Translations under genes and position numbers: made by a program | Assembly: GCA_964565895.1 (NCBI GenBank) | Contig: CAZMGT010000001.1 | Location: 124,001-188,000, forward strand | Length of the DNA: 64,000 nt | Direction of reading: 5' to 3' | Source: CAZMGT01 sp964565895 | Lineage (GTDB): Bacteria > Armatimonadota > Zipacnadia > UBA1398 > CAZMGT01 | The notes under the pieces: generated by a model | What the model was told of the DNA's origin: nothing | Database searches by the model: none | What the model saw: the letters and a program-made list of their open reading frames with translations, nothing else | Part shown: positions 1 through 8,885 of the stretch, piece by piece | Layout: every line of letters begins with the position of its first letter | Numbering within the stretch: position 1 is the stretch's first letter

Positions 1-181
1 AGGCCATAATCTGCCCCGGGCGCATGATCCCTCCGATGCCCCGCTCGGTGACGAAATCGTTGACGATGCCGATCACCGTCTCCACGTCAATAGCGCTGAA
101 GTCGCACAGGCGGTCGGCGAGGTCGAACAGGTCGTTCAGCTCCTCGTTGGAGAAGTCGCGCATGGAGACGAAGTGCTTCAC
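1..181 (-). CDS. pyrB: Aspartate carbamoyltransferase, N-terminal fragment (runs off window)
   Basis: Only the first 60 codons lie in the window; the gene continues beyond position 1. The N-terminus KHFVSMRDFSNEELNDLFDL resembles the opening helix of PyrB catalytic chains, and the visible end, RPGQIMA, is where PyrB proteins normally enter the carbamoyl-phosphate site (ATLFYEPSTRTR), which would lie just outside. PyrB condenses carbamoyl phosphate with aspartate, the step between CarAB and PyrC, so the context supports the call. The GTG start overlaps the pyrF stop as GTGA (178-181), indicating translational coupling. About 25 residues between the first helix and the expected motif are not typical of the family. 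An ornithine carbamoyltransferase is possible but less likely here. Confidence 0.6.
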   Translation of the reverse strand, partial: MKHFVSMRDFSNEELNDLFDLADRLCDFSAIDVETVIGIVNDFVTERGIGGIMRPGQIMA

Positions 182-1131
182 TGGCTGTCCCTCCGCTCGG
201 CGGCCAGGCCCAGAACGTCGTTGATCGCGCAGCGCATGTCGTCGCAGGCCGCCGCGGCAGCCTCGGCAAAGCGCGCCGGGCCAAAGCGCGAGAGATATGG
301 CTCGCGCTCGCAGGCGAAGATTATCCCGCGCGCGGAGTTAACCACCGCGCCGCGCCCCTGGGCGTCGAAACAAGGCTTGATGTCCTCTGGCCCGGCGCCT
401 TGGGCGCCAAAGCCGGGAACCAAAAACGGCACCCGCGGCATAAGCTCGCGCAGCCGCGCCGCGGCCTCGGGGTGCGTCGCCCCGACGACCGCGCCGACTG
501 CTGAATACCCACACTCGCCGACGAGATCCTCCCCCCACTGCGCGACAAGACGGCCCACCGCCTGATAGACCATCTCCCCCGTTTGCGCCAGGCGCAGGTC
601 CTGCAGCTCGGCCGAGGAGGGGTTTGACGTTTTCACAAGCACAAACACGCCCTTGTCGCGCTCCGCGGCGGCTGCGATAAACGGCTTTACTCCATCGCTG
701 CCCAGGTAGGGGTTAACGGTAAGCGCGTCGACGGCGTCGGCGAGCAGCTCGCCCTTGACCTGCGGCGGCCGGCCGAGCAACCCCTGGGCATAGGCCACGG
801 AGGTGGAGCCGATGTCCCCCCGCTTGGCGTCGAGGATAACAAGCAGGCCGTGGTCCTTCGCGCGCTTAACCACGCGCTCGAGCACAAGCCACCCCGCCCC
901 GCCCAGCCGTTCGAAATACGCCGCTTGGGCCTTTACGGCCACGCAATAGGGGGCCACGGCCTCGATAATCTCCAGGCAAAAGCGCTCAATTGCCCCGCCC
1001 ACGGTGCGCGGGTCGTCGGTTCGCGGAGCGACGCGCTCGGGCAGGCGGGTAAAGTCGGGGTCCAGGCCAACGACGACCCTGGAGCTTTTCGCGGCGATTG
1101 CCCGATGCAGCCTGTCTGCGAAGTTTGCCAC
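178..1131 (-). CDS. pyrF: Orotidine 5'-phosphate decarboxylase (type 2)
   Basis: A 317-residue protein of the long (type 2) OMP decarboxylase form, which converts OMP to UMP in the last step of de novo pyrimidine synthesis in the cytoplasm. The catalytic segment LDAKRGDIGST carries the D-x-K-R-x-D signature, and the N-terminal VVGLDPDF motif marks the first barrel strand. The GTG start is preceded by GGGGAG at a good spacing. It lies 28 bp after carB and overlaps pyrB by 4 bp, so it belongs to the pyr operon. Confidence 0.93.
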   Translation of the reverse strand: MANFADRLHRAIAAKSSRVVVGLDPDFTRLPERVAPRTDDPRTVGGAIERFCLEIIEAVAPYCVAVKAQAAYFERLGGAGWLVLERVVKRAKDHGLLVILDAKRGDIGSTSVAYAQGLLGRPPQVKGELLADAVDALTVNPYLGSDGVKPFIAAAAERDKGVFVLVKTSNPSSAELQDLRLAQTGEMVYQAVGRLVAQWGEDLVGECGYSAVGAVVGATHPEAAARLRELMPRVPFLVPGFGAQGAGPEDIKPCFDAQGRGAVVNSARGIIFACEREPYLSRFGPARFAEAAAAACDDMRCAINDVLGLAAERRDSQ

Positions 1132-1159
1132 AGCTTGCTCCCCGTGCAGGCGAAATCGC

Positions 1160-4100
1160 CTAGATTATCGCGTATTGCGAGACGTGCACGCGGCCGCGGT
1201 CGTCGGGCGCGGAGACCGCGGCGTGGTAGTCCTGCAGGGCCTTCACGTGCATGCCCCCCTTGAGCAGGGCCTCGATCCCCGCCACGCAGGCCATCGCCCC
1301 GGAGATGGTCGTCACGAACGTTACGCCCAGGTTTACCGCCTTGCAGCGGATACGCGCCTGGTCCTCCTTAGGCACGCGGCCCGAGGGCGTGTTGATGATC
1401 AAGTCGATCTCGCCGGCGTCCATGAGGTCCAAAACGTTGGGCTTGGCCTCGCTTACGCGGTGGACGACCGTGGCCTCCATGCCGTTGCGGGAAAGGGCCT
1501 TGGCCGTGCCCTTGGTAGCCACCAGCTCAAAGCCCAAGTCTACCAGGCGCTTGGCGATGAAGATAATCGCGCGCTTGTCGCTGTTTTTTACGCTGATAAA
1601 CGCCTTCCCACGGAGGGGGACGTTGTGCCCCGCGGCGATATAGGCCTTGGCATAGGCCCGCCCGAAGTCCATGTCGATCCCCATGACCTCGCCCGTGGAG
1701 CGCATCTCCGGCCCGAGCACAGGGTCGACGCCGACGAACTTGTTAAACGGAAACACGGGGCACTTTACCGCGGTGTGGGCGATCTCCACCTCTTTGGTAA
1801 ACCCCAGCTCTTTAAGCGTTTTGCCGGCCATTACCCGCGCGGCGATCTTAGCCAAGGGAACGCCGATGGCCTTGCTTACAAAGGGCACGGTGCGCGAGGC
1901 GCGCGGGTTGACCTCGAGGACATAAAGGTTGTCGCCCTTAATCGCGTACTGCACGTTAATCAGGCCGACCACGTTAAGCTCGCGCGCAAGGGCATAGGTC
2001 GCCTCGCGCACGGACTCCAGCTCCTCCTCGCTCAGGCTATAAGGGGGCAGGACACAGGCGCTGTCGCCGGAGTGAATGCCCGCCTCCTCGATGTGCTCCA
2101 TAATCCCCCCGATAACCACGCGCTCGCCGTCGGCGACAGCGTCGACATCGATCTCGATCGCGTCCTCGAGGAAGTGGTCGATGAGCACGGGGTGCTCGGG
2201 CGAGGCCTCGACGGCGAGGGCCATGTAGTGGTCGAGCTGCTCCTCGCTGTAGACGATCTCCATCGCCCGCCCGCCGAGGACAAACGAGGGCCGGACGACC
2301 ACGGGATAGCCCACCTCGGCGGCCACTTTGCGCGCCTCTTCGAGCGACGTCGCCGTCCCGTTCGCCGGCTGGCGCAGGCCGAGCTTTTGCAGCATCTCCT
2401 TAAAGTGCTTGCGGTCCTCGGCGCGCTCGATGCTCTCCACGCTTGTTCCGATAATGTTTACGCCCTCGTCGGCGAGGGGCCGGGCGAGGTTCAGCGGCGT
2501 TTGCCCGCCGAACTGGACGATTACGCCCTCCGGCTTTTCCTTGTCGATGATGTTCAGCACGTCCTCGAGGGTGAGGGGCTCGAAGTATAGCTTGTCCGAG
2601 GTGTCGTAGTCGGTGCTCACCGTCTCCGGGTTGGAGTTCACCATAATCGTCTCGTAGCCGTCCTCTTTGAGGGCAAACGCGGCGTGGCAGCAGCAGTAGT
2701 CGAACTCGATCCCCTGGCCGATGCGGTTCGGCCCGCTGCCCAGGATCATAATCTTGCGTTTTTTGCTAATCCGCGCCTCGTCCTCTTGCTCGTAGGTGCT
2801 GTAATAGTACGGGGTATAAGCGACAAACTCCGCGGCGCAGGTGTCGACAAGCTTTAGCGCGGGGGCAATCCCCAGCTCCTTCCGCCGCCGACGCACCTCC
2901 TTCTCCGTCTTTCCGGTAAGGTGGGCGATTTGCACGTCGGAAAACCCAAACTGCTTTGCTCGGCGCAGGCGCTCGGTCTCGTCCTCCGCGGGGAGCAGGG
3001 CAAGCTGGCGCGACTCGCCGGCGAGCTCCTCCTCCATCTGGACGATCTCGGCGATGTTGTGCAAAAACCAGGGGTCGATATAGCTTAGCTCGTGAATGCG
3101 CTCCACGCTCAGCCCTCGCTTAAGGGCATAGCGGATGTAAAACAGCCGGTCGGGGTTGGGCACGCGAAGCTTCTCCTCGATCTTCTCCAGAGGCATCGAG
3201 CGCCAGTCCTCGTCCTTGCCGTCGGCGCCCAGGCCATAGCGCCCCTGCTCCAGCGAGCGCAGGCCCTTTTGCAGGGCCTCCTTAAACGTCCGCCCGATGG
3301 CCATCGTCTCGCCCACGGACTTCATCTGCGTGTGCAGCGTGGTGTCTGCCTCGGGGAATTTCTCAAACGCCCAGCGTGGGATCTTAACCACGCAGTAGTC
3401 GATCGTCGGCTCGAACGACGCCGGCGTCTCGTGGGTGATGTCGTTGGGGATCTCGTCCAAGGTATAGCCCACGGCGAGCTTGGCCGCGATCTTGGCGATG
3501 GGGAACCCCGTGGCCTTCGAGGCCAGCGCCGAGCTGCGCGACACGCGCGGGTTCATCTCGATAACCACCATGCGCCCCGTTTTCGGGTGAATGGCGAACT
3601 GAATGTTGCTCCCGCCCGTCTCCACGCCGATCTCGCGGATCACGCGGATCGCCGCGTCGCGCATCCGCTGATACTCTTTATCGGTAAGCGTCTGGGCGGG
3701 GGCCACGGTAATGCTGTCGCCGGTGTGGATGCCCATGGGGTCGAAGTTCTCGATGGAGCAGACGATGACGACGTTGTCCGCGGAGTCGCGCATTACCTCA
3801 AGCTCGAATTCCTTCCAGCCGATAACGGACTCCTCAATAAGCACCTCGTTAAACGGCGACTCATCGAGCCCGCGGGCGACGATCTCGCGCAGCTCCTCGA
3901 CGTTGCGGGCGATGCCCGCACCCGTGCCCCCGAGCGTCGACGAGGGGCGGATGATTACGGGAAAGCCGATCTCTTTGGCGATCTTCTCCGCCCCGCTGAT
4001 GTTATAGGCCAAGCCGCTCGCGGGGACCTCGAGCCCGGCGGCCTTCATCGCGTCCTTAAACAGCTCGCGGTCCTCGGCTTTCTTTATCGCCTTGCGCTTG

Positions 4101-4453
4101 GCCCCGATCATCTCCACGTTATAGCGGGCCAGGACGCCGCGCTCGGAGAGCTCCATGGCCAAGTTCAGCCCCGTCTGCCCGCCCAGCGTGGGGAGCAGGG
4201 CGTCGGGGCGCTCCATGGCGATAATCCGCTCCAACGTGCGCACGGTGAGGGGCTCGATATACGTGCGGTCGGCCATTTCGGGGTCGGTCATAATCGTCGC
4301 CGGGTTGCTGTTAACGAGAATTACCTCGTAGCCGTCGGCGCGCAGGGCCTTGCACGCCTGCGTGCCGGAGTAGTCGAACTCGCACGCCTGGCCGATAACG
4401 ATCGGCCCCGAGCCGATGATGAGGATCTTTTTCAGGTCCGTGCGCTTGGGCAT
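1160..4453 (-). CDS. carB: Carbamoyl-phosphate synthase, large subunit
   Basis: Full-length (1097 residues) CarB, making carbamoyl phosphate from bicarbonate, ammonia (from CarA) and two ATP. Both ATP-grasp halves are present, each opening with the nucleotide-binding pattern (IGSGPIVIGQACEFDYSG near residue 13; LGSGPNRIGQGIEFDY near 568). The oligomerisation segment lies between them, and a C-terminal MGS-like allosteric domain (from about residue 935) is the usual site for UMP and ornithine effectors. Only 4 bp separate it from carA upstream. Confidence 0.97.
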   Translation of the reverse strand: MPKRTDLKKILIIGSGPIVIGQACEFDYSGTQACKALRADGYEVILVNSNPATIMTDPEMADRTYIEPLTVRTLERIIAMERPDALLPTLGGQTGLNLAMELSERGVLARYNVEMIGAKRKAIKKAEDRELFKDAMKAAGLEVPASGLAYNISGAEKIAKEIGFPVIIRPSSTLGGTGAGIARNVEELREIVARGLDESPFNEVLIEESVIGWKEFELEVMRDSADNVVIVCSIENFDPMGIHTGDSITVAPAQTLTDKEYQRMRDAAIRVIREIGVETGGSNIQFAIHPKTGRMVVIEMNPRVSRSSALASKATGFPIAKIAAKLAVGYTLDEIPNDITHETPASFEPTIDYCVVKIPRWAFEKFPEADTTLHTQMKSVGETMAIGRTFKEALQKGLRSLEQGRYGLGADGKDEDWRSMPLEKIEEKLRVPNPDRLFYIRYALKRGLSVERIHELSYIDPWFLHNIAEIVQMEEELAGESRQLALLPAEDETERLRRAKQFGFSDVQIAHLTGKTEKEVRRRRKELGIAPALKLVDTCAAEFVAYTPYYYSTYEQEDEARISKKRKIMILGSGPNRIGQGIEFDYCCCHAAFALKEDGYETIMVNSNPETVSTDYDTSDKLYFEPLTLEDVLNIIDKEKPEGVIVQFGGQTPLNLARPLADEGVNIIGTSVESIERAEDRKHFKEMLQKLGLRQPANGTATSLEEARKVAAEVGYPVVVRPSFVLGGRAMEIVYSEEQLDHYMALAVEASPEHPVLIDHFLEDAIEIDVDAVADGERVVIGGIMEHIEEAGIHSGDSACVLPPYSLSEEELESVREATYALARELNVVGLINVQYAIKGDNLYVLEVNPRASRTVPFVSKAIGVPLAKIAARVMAGKTLKELGFTKEVEIAHTAVKCPVFPFNKFVGVDPVLGPEMRSTGEVMGIDMDFGRAYAKAYIAAGHNVPLRGKAFISVKNSDKRAIIFIAKRLVDLGFELVATKGTAKALSRNGMEATVVHRVSEAKPNVLDLMDAGEIDLIINTPSGRVPKEDQARIRCKAVNLGVTFVTTISGAMACVAGIEALLKGGMHVKALQDYHAAVSAPDDRGRVHVSQYAII

Positions 4454-4457
4454 TCCG

Positions 4458-5660
4458 CTACCCTCTTTCCAGCATCGAGTAGACGAAGTTGCGGAACAGA
4501 TAGTCCGAGTCGTGCGGCCCGGGGGAGGCTTCGGGGTGATACTGCACGGAGAACACGGGGAGGACTTCGTGGCGCATTCCCTCCACCGTGTCGTCGTTTA
4601 GGTTAATGTGCGTGAGCTTTACCCCGGCGTCGCGGATGCTCTCCACGTCAACGGCAAAGCCGTGGTTTTGCGCGGTTATCTCCACAGTGCCCGTTTCCAG
4701 GTTCTTCACGGGCTGGTTTCCGCCGTGGTGGCCAAACTTTAGCTTAAACGTCCGCCCGCCGAAGGCCAGCCCGAGGATTTGATGGCCGAGGCAGATCCCG
4801 AAGATGGGCAGGCGATAGAGCAGCTTTTGCACCGTTTTTACGGCATAGGGCACGTCCTGGGGGTCGCCCGGGCCGTTGGACAAAAACAGCCCATCGGGCT
4901 CCAGGCGGAGGATGTCGTCGGCGCTCGCCGTCGCGGGGACGACGGTAATGCGGCAGCCGTAAGCGGCGAGCCGGCGCAGGATGTTGAACTTTATCCCAAA
5001 ATCCATGGCCACCACGTGCAGCGGCTCCGGCGAGCGATAGGACGGGGGAAGCTCCAGCGGATCGCTCACCGGCGCCTCAAACGCGTGCCGCCGCGTCAGC
5101 GCCAGGCGCAGTTGGTCGCGCCGCCCCGCCCCGCCGTGGTCGCCGTCCGGGTCGCCGCGCCACTCAAACGGCGCCTCGCATGTTACCTCGCGCACAAGAT
5201 CCCGCCCGCTCAGCCCCGGGCTCTCCCGCGCAATGCGCACCAGCTCGCGGTGGTCGGAGATCTCCGTGGAGATAACGCCCTTTTTGAACCCGTGCGTGCG
5301 AATGTGCTTGGTTAGCGCGCGGGTGTCGATCCCTTGAATGCCGATTATCCCCTCGCGCTTGAGATACTCCCCGAGGCTCATCTCCGCGCGCCAGTTGGAG
5401 TAATAGGGGCAATATTCCTTAACGACAAACCCCTCGACAAACGACCGGGGCGATTCCACATCCTTGCGGTTTACGCCGTAGTTGCCGATCAGCGGGTAGG
5501 TCATGGTAACGATCTGGCCCTTGTACGAGGGGTCGGTGAGGATTTCCTGGTAGCCGGTCATGCTTGTGTTAAACACGACCTCGCCCGTGCGTGTGCCGCG
5601 GGCGCCGAAGCTTTCGCCCTCGAACACCAGCCCATCTTCCAGCGCGAGGTAGGCTTTCAT
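4458..5660 (-). CDS. carA: Carbamoyl-phosphate synthase, small (glutaminase) subunit
   Basis: CarA of 400 residues, hydrolysing glutamine and passing ammonia to CarB. The class I amidotransferase nucleophile elbow GICLGHQ and the later HPEASPGPHD segment with the catalytic His/Glu are intact. I chose the ATG at 5660 rather than the in-frame ATG at 5672. The first ATG overlaps GGAGG, which then serves as the Shine-Dalgarno at ideal spacing for the second, and MKAYLALEDG is the usual CarA beginning. There is a hydrophilic, Gly/Asp/Arg-rich insertion near residues 165-190 (GDPDGDHGGAGRRD), between the N-terminal domain and the glutaminase. Confidence 0.96.
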   Translation of the reverse strand: MKAYLALEDGLVFEGESFGARGTRTGEVVFNTSMTGYQEILTDPSYKGQIVTMTYPLIGNYGVNRKDVESPRSFVEGFVVKEYCPYYSNWRAEMSLGEYLKREGIIGIQGIDTRALTKHIRTHGFKKGVISTEISDHRELVRIARESPGLSGRDLVREVTCEAPFEWRGDPDGDHGGAGRRDQLRLALTRRHAFEAPVSDPLELPPSYRSPEPLHVVAMDFGIKFNILRRLAAYGCRITVVPATASADDILRLEPDGLFLSNGPGDPQDVPYAVKTVQKLLYRLPIFGICLGHQILGLAFGGRTFKLKFGHHGGNQPVKNLETGTVEITAQNHGFAVDVESIRDAGVKLTHINLNDDTVEGMRHEVLPVFSVQYHPEASPGPHDSDYLFRNFVYSMLERG

Positions 5661-5693
5661 CTTTTCCTCCATTTCGCGCCGCCGACGGCCGCG

Positions 5694-7016
5694 CTAAACG
5701 TCTTCGCCGCCGTCTCCCCCAAGCGGCCGGCGGTAGCGGTAAACCCCCCGCAAAACCGTCGCCAACGGGCGCAGCCGCGCCGTATAGCCGAAAAACGGGC
5801 TGTTGCGCCCGTTAGACTTTATCCACGACTCGTCGACAACAAAGCTCCCCCGCTCAAATACCGCCAGCGACGCCCCCTGGCCCACGCGCAAGCCATGCGG
5901 CTCGATACCAATGATCTCCGCGGGGCGCGTGGTAAACCGCGCAACGAGGTCCTCGAGCGACATTAGCCCCGTCTCCACAAGCTCCGTGTAGCACACGGCC
6001 ATGGCCGTCTCCAGGCCGATTACCCCAAACGGGGCCTCCACGATTCCCCGCTGCTTCTCCTGCGGCGTATGCGGGGCGTGGTCGGTGGCCACGATGTCGA
6101 TCGTCCCGTCGGCGAGGGCCTCGCGCAGAGCTTGGCGGTCCTCCTCCGAACGCAGCGGAGGGTTCATCTTGGCGTTAGGCCCCTGGGCCACGACGACCTC
6201 CTCGGTAAGCGCCAGGTGGTGCGGGGTAACCTCCGCGGAAAGCGCCACCCCGGCGGCCTTCGCCCGCCGCACGTGCTCCACGGACTCCGCGGCGCTCAGG
6301 TGCATCAGGTGCAGCCGCGCGCCGGTTTCCTGGGCGAGCCGCGCGTTGCGCTCCACAGCAACGGCCTCCGCCGCGCTGGGGATCCCCGGGATGCCCATGC
6401 GGCGCGCCGCCCAGCCGTCGTGGATAATGCCGTCGCCGGTAAGCTCGTAGTCCTCGGCGTGGCTCACGAAAAGTATGCCGCACTCCGCGCAGCGCTCGAG
6501 CGCGCGACGCATTAGCCCCTCGTCCTGGACGGCGAACGCGTCGTCGGTAACGGCAAGGCACCCCGCGGCCTTCAAGCCCGCGTAGTCGGTAAGCTCCTCG
6601 CACTTATTGCCCACGGTCGCCGCGCCGAGGAGGAACACCTTAACGTAGGGGCTCTCCTCCGCTGCGCGAGCGAGCACCGCCCGGGCGAGCGCGGCGTTGT
6701 CGATCGCCGGGATCGTGTTCGGCATGCACACGACGGAGCCGAAGCCACCCGCGGCGGCCGCAGCGGCGCCGGTAATGAAGTTCTCCTTGTGCTCTTGGCC
6801 CGGAACGCGGAAGTGCACGTGAATGTCAACCAACGCGGGGGTGACGAGCAAGCGCTCGCCGTCCAGCTCGGGCAGGTCGGTGCATTCTACATCGGGCCCC
6901 AGCCCCTCGAGCACGCCGTCGCGCACAAGCACGTTCGCGCGGACGTTCATCTCCTGCTCGGGCCAAACGACGTTTGCGTTGCGAATGAGCAAGTTTACCC
7001 GCTGCTCGTCGCTCAC
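5694..7016 (-). CDS. pyrC: Dihydroorotase (class I)
   Basis: A 440-residue amidohydrolase that cyclises carbamoyl-aspartate to dihydroorotate. The metal site begins with VDIHVHFRVPGQEHKE (two His of the HxH motif), and ATDHAPHT carries the late catalytic Asp/His segment. This is the stand-alone Gram-positive or Thermus-like type, which often sits beside pyrR and pyrB. The GTG start overlaps the pyrR stop as GTGA (7013-7016), so translation is probably coupled. Confidence 0.95.
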   Translation of the reverse strand: MSDEQRVNLLIRNANVVWPEQEMNVRANVLVRDGVLEGLGPDVECTDLPELDGERLLVTPALVDIHVHFRVPGQEHKENFITGAAAAAAGGFGSVVCMPNTIPAIDNAALARAVLARAAEESPYVKVFLLGAATVGNKCEELTDYAGLKAAGCLAVTDDAFAVQDEGLMRRALERCAECGILFVSHAEDYELTGDGIIHDGWAARRMGIPGIPSAAEAVAVERNARLAQETGARLHLMHLSAAESVEHVRRAKAAGVALSAEVTPHHLALTEEVVVAQGPNAKMNPPLRSEEDRQALREALADGTIDIVATDHAPHTPQEKQRGIVEAPFGVIGLETAMAVCYTELVETGLMSLEDLVARFTTRPAEIIGIEPHGLRVGQGASLAVFERGSFVVDESWIKSNGRNSPFFGYTARLRPLATVLRGVYRYRRPLGGDGGEDV

Positions 7017-7579
7017 TGTGCCTCGTCCTCCACGAACACGCCCTCCGTGCCGTCTATCTCGTCCAGCAGCACGGTAACGCGCTCGGTTCTCCGCGTAGGG
7101 ATATTTCGGCCGACGAAGTCCGGGCTAATAGGCAGCTCGCGGTGCCCGCGGTCTACAAGCACGGCCAGTTGCACGGCGCGCGGCCGGCCGAACTCAATGA
7201 GCGCGTCCATCGCCGCGCGCACCGTGCGCCCGGTATAGAGCACCTCGTCCACGAGGACGACGACCTTGTCGTTAATGTCCACGGGGACGTCGTTTTCGGG
7301 GATCTCCGGCGCGCCGCGCTGGGCGACATCGTCGCGGTGGGGACGTGGGTCAACGGCGCCCGCGGGAACCTTCGTGCCGTCAATGCGCCCGATGAGCTCG
7401 GCGAGGCGCCGGGCGAGGGGCACGCCGCGGCGGCGAATGCCCAAAACGACAACGTCGCGCGCGCCCTTGTTGCGCTCAATAACTTCGTGAGCCATGCGCA
7501 CCAAGCAGCGGCGCACGTCGTCGGCGTCCATAATCTGGACGCTGCGCGCTCGTCGCCTACCGCTGGCGTGTGCGGTCAT
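7013..7579 (-). CDS. pyrR: PyrR bifunctional regulator / uracil phosphoribosyltransferase
   Basis: PyrR binds the pyr leader RNA when UMP or UTP is high and favours termination; many family members also act as uracil phosphoribosyltransferase. The PRPP-binding loop VVVLVDEVLYTGRTVRAAMD (about residues 106-125) is nearly canonical, and QIMDADDVRRCLVRMAHEVI matches the family N-terminus. I place the start at the ATG at 7579 (188 residues). A longer reading from GTG 7645 would run through the leader terminator and adds non-family residues. The chosen ATG lies about 8 nt after the terminator T-run and has no strong Shine-Dalgarno, so a start a few codons downstream is possible. Confidence 0.93.
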   Translation of the reverse strand: MTAHASGRRRARSVQIMDADDVRRCLVRMAHEVIERNKGARDVVVLGIRRRGVPLARRLAELIGRIDGTKVPAGAVDPRPHRDDVAQRGAPEIPENDVPVDINDKVVVLVDEVLYTGRTVRAAMDALIEFGRPRAVQLAVLVDRGHRELPISPDFVGRNIPTRRTERVTVLLDEIDGTEGVFVEDEAQ

Positions 7580-7586
7580 TTGCGCT

Positions 7587-7619
7587 AAAAAAGCCCTCTC
7601 GCCGGCCGGCAAGAGGGCT
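7587..7619 (-). terminator. Intrinsic terminator of the pyr attenuator
   Basis: On the minus strand this reads as a stem whose arms AGCCCTCTTGCCGG and CCGGCGAGAGGGCT pair completely (one G-U), followed at once by TTTTTT (7592-7587). It is a textbook Rho-independent terminator located between the promoter and the pyrR start codon, so it would stop transcription before the operon. Its 5' arm is also complementary to the 3' side of the upstream PyrR-binding hairpin, which is the arrangement needed for attenuation. Confidence 0.9.
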
Positions 7620-7641
7620 CGTACACACGCAAACACCTCCG

Positions 7642-7680
7642 CCACCCTTGCCGGCCTCGCTGGACCGATTTAAAAGGTGG
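7642..7680 (-). promoter_or_regulatory. PyrR-binding loop / anti-antiterminator of the pyr leader
   Basis: The minus strand at 7666-7653 reads GGUCCAGCGAGGCC. This fits the published PyrR-binding consensus ARUCCNGNGAGGYU at all fixed positions except the terminal A and U, which are G and C here and may pair. It is embedded in a hairpin closed by CCACCUUU/AAGGGUGG (8 bp, one G-U; 7673-7680 with 7642-7649). The segment GGCCGGCAAG on its 3' side pairs perfectly over 10 bp with CUUGCCGGCC in the terminator 5' arm, giving the antiterminator. All three alternative structures of a PyrR attenuator can therefore be drawn. The model predicts that uridine nucleotides repress the operon through PyrR. Confidence 0.88.
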
Positions 7681-7694
7681 CTATGTCATCAATC

Positions 7695-7723
7695 ATCCTA
7701 CCTCGTCGTTATCTACTAGGCAA
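7695..7723 (-). promoter_or_regulatory. Probable sigma70-type promoter of the pyr operon
   Basis: Minus strand TTGCCT (7723-7718) and TAGGAT (7700-7695) are separated by 17 nt; each matches four of six consensus bases. The predicted start near 7688 lies just before the PyrR-binding hairpin, so the leader would contain the whole attenuator. The fit is moderate and the position is an inference. Confidence 0.5.
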
Positions 7724-7842
7724 GGGGAATATTTCCTTCTCGCCGGCCGGTTTTGCCGCGCCGCAGGCGAGCGCGGCGCGCAGCCCCGGCGGCTAGGGCG
7801 GCCTGTTGCTTTGCCGCCCCGCCCGCGCGGGCGCGGTTCTGC

Positions 7843-7870
7843 TACAATAGGTCCCTGGTGGGTCGGAGGA
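7843..7870 (+). promoter_or_regulatory. -10 element and ribosome binding site ahead of mltG
   Basis: TACAAT at 7843-7848 is a good -10 hexamer, but I see no convincing -35 at 16-18 nt upstream. CGGAGGA at 7864-7870 is a strong Shine-Dalgarno 7 nt before the mltG ATG (7878). This region and the pyr promoter are divergent. Confidence 0.45.
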
Positions 7871-7877
7871 GCACAAC

Positions 7878-8885
7878 ATGCGCTTTGCCCTGCGCGTTTT
7901 CCTGTCCCTTGCCGTGGCGGCTGCGCTTTGCGCCGGCATTGTCGCTTTATGGTATTTCCGCGCGCTGCGCCCCGTGGACGAGGGACAGGCAGAGCAGGTC
8001 CTGGTGACCATTGCCCCGGGGAGCTCCGCGCGGGCGATCGCCGAGTGCTTGCAAGAGCAGGGGCTAATCCGCAGCGCGCGGGCATTTGTCCTTGCCGCAA
8101 GGCTCGGCGGCTATACGCGGCATTTCGTCGCCGGAGACTATCTTGTCAGCGCGGCGATGAGCTCGCCGGAGATCATAAAGCTAATTGCCTCGGGCAAGAC
8201 GGCGACCCGCCAGTTTACCATCCCCGAGGGGTTTACCCTGGCCCAAATTGCCGCGCGGCTTGAGCACGAGGGAATCTGCCGCGCGGAGCAGTTCCTGCGC
8301 TATGCGCGCTCGCCTCGGGCGGCGCGCTCCGCCCCGTTTGAGATCCCGGCGGATTCCCTGGAGGGCTACCTGTTTCCCGATACCTACCGCGTGCCCTATC
8401 GCGCAACGCCTGAGGAAGTGGCCGGGGTAATGCTCGCGCGGTTTAAAGAGAAGGTCGCCGACCGCTACTGGGCGCGGGCGAAGAAGCAGGGCTGGCGGTC
8501 GCTGCACGAAGTGGTTACCCTGGCCTCGATCGTCGAGCGCGAGGCAAAGCTGGACGAGGAGCGGCCGATCATCGCCCAGGTATTCATCAAGCGCCTGCGC
8601 ATGGGGATGCTGCTCGAGTCGTGCGCCACGATAAACTATATCCTGGGCGAGCAGCGGCCGCTCACCGAGGCCGACCTGGCGGTAGATTCGCCATACAACA
8701 CATACGTGCACCGCGGGCTACCCCCGGGGCCCATTTGCAGCCCGGGCGAGGCGAGCGTGCGCGCGGTCGTTTTCCCCGCGAACACCGACTATTTGTACTT
8801 CCGCGCGCGGGGCGACGGAGGGCACATTTTCTCACGCACGTTCGAGGAGCACCTGCGCGCAGCGGAGGAGGTCTCCGCGGGGTGA
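7878..8885 (+). CDS. mltG: Endolytic murein transglycosylase MltG (YceG-like)
   Basis: MltG cleaves nascent glycan strands at the inner membrane and is thought to set peptidoglycan chain length. The 335-residue protein has one N-terminal membrane anchor (about residues 5-27) and a LysM-like region (VLVTIAPGSSARAIAECL). The catalytic segment LASIVEREA has its Glu at residue 220, matching the family glutamate. The C-terminal signature SPYNTYVHRGLPPGPICSPG is also intact. It is the first gene of a run in which the next genes overlap by 4 bp. Confidence 0.95.
   Translation: MRFALRVFLSLAVAAALCAGIVALWYFRALRPVDEGQAEQVLVTIAPGSSARAIAECLQEQGLIRSARAFVLAARLGGYTRHFVAGDYLVSAAMSSPEIIKLIASGKTATRQFTIPEGFTLAQIAARLEHEGICRAEQFLRYARSPRAARSAPFEIPADSLEGYLFPDTYRVPYRATPEEVAGVMLARFKEKVADRYWARAKKQGWRSLHEVVTLASIVEREAKLDEERPIIAQVFIKRLRMGMLLESCATINYILGEQRPLTEADLAVDSPYNTYVHRGLPPGPICSPGEASVRAVVFPANTDYLYFRARGDGGHIFSRTFEEHLRAAEEVSAG

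Noticed and set aside
1004..4606. Long open frames on the plus strand opposite carB and carA
   Set aside because: They have no recognisable motifs and mirror highly conserved, certain genes. In GC-rich sequence, antisense frames stay open by chance.
7580..7645. Longer PyrR reading from a GTG at 7645
   Set aside because: It would translate the attenuator terminator as 22 extra residues without family similarity. The ATG at 7579 matches the usual PyrR length and follows the terminator.
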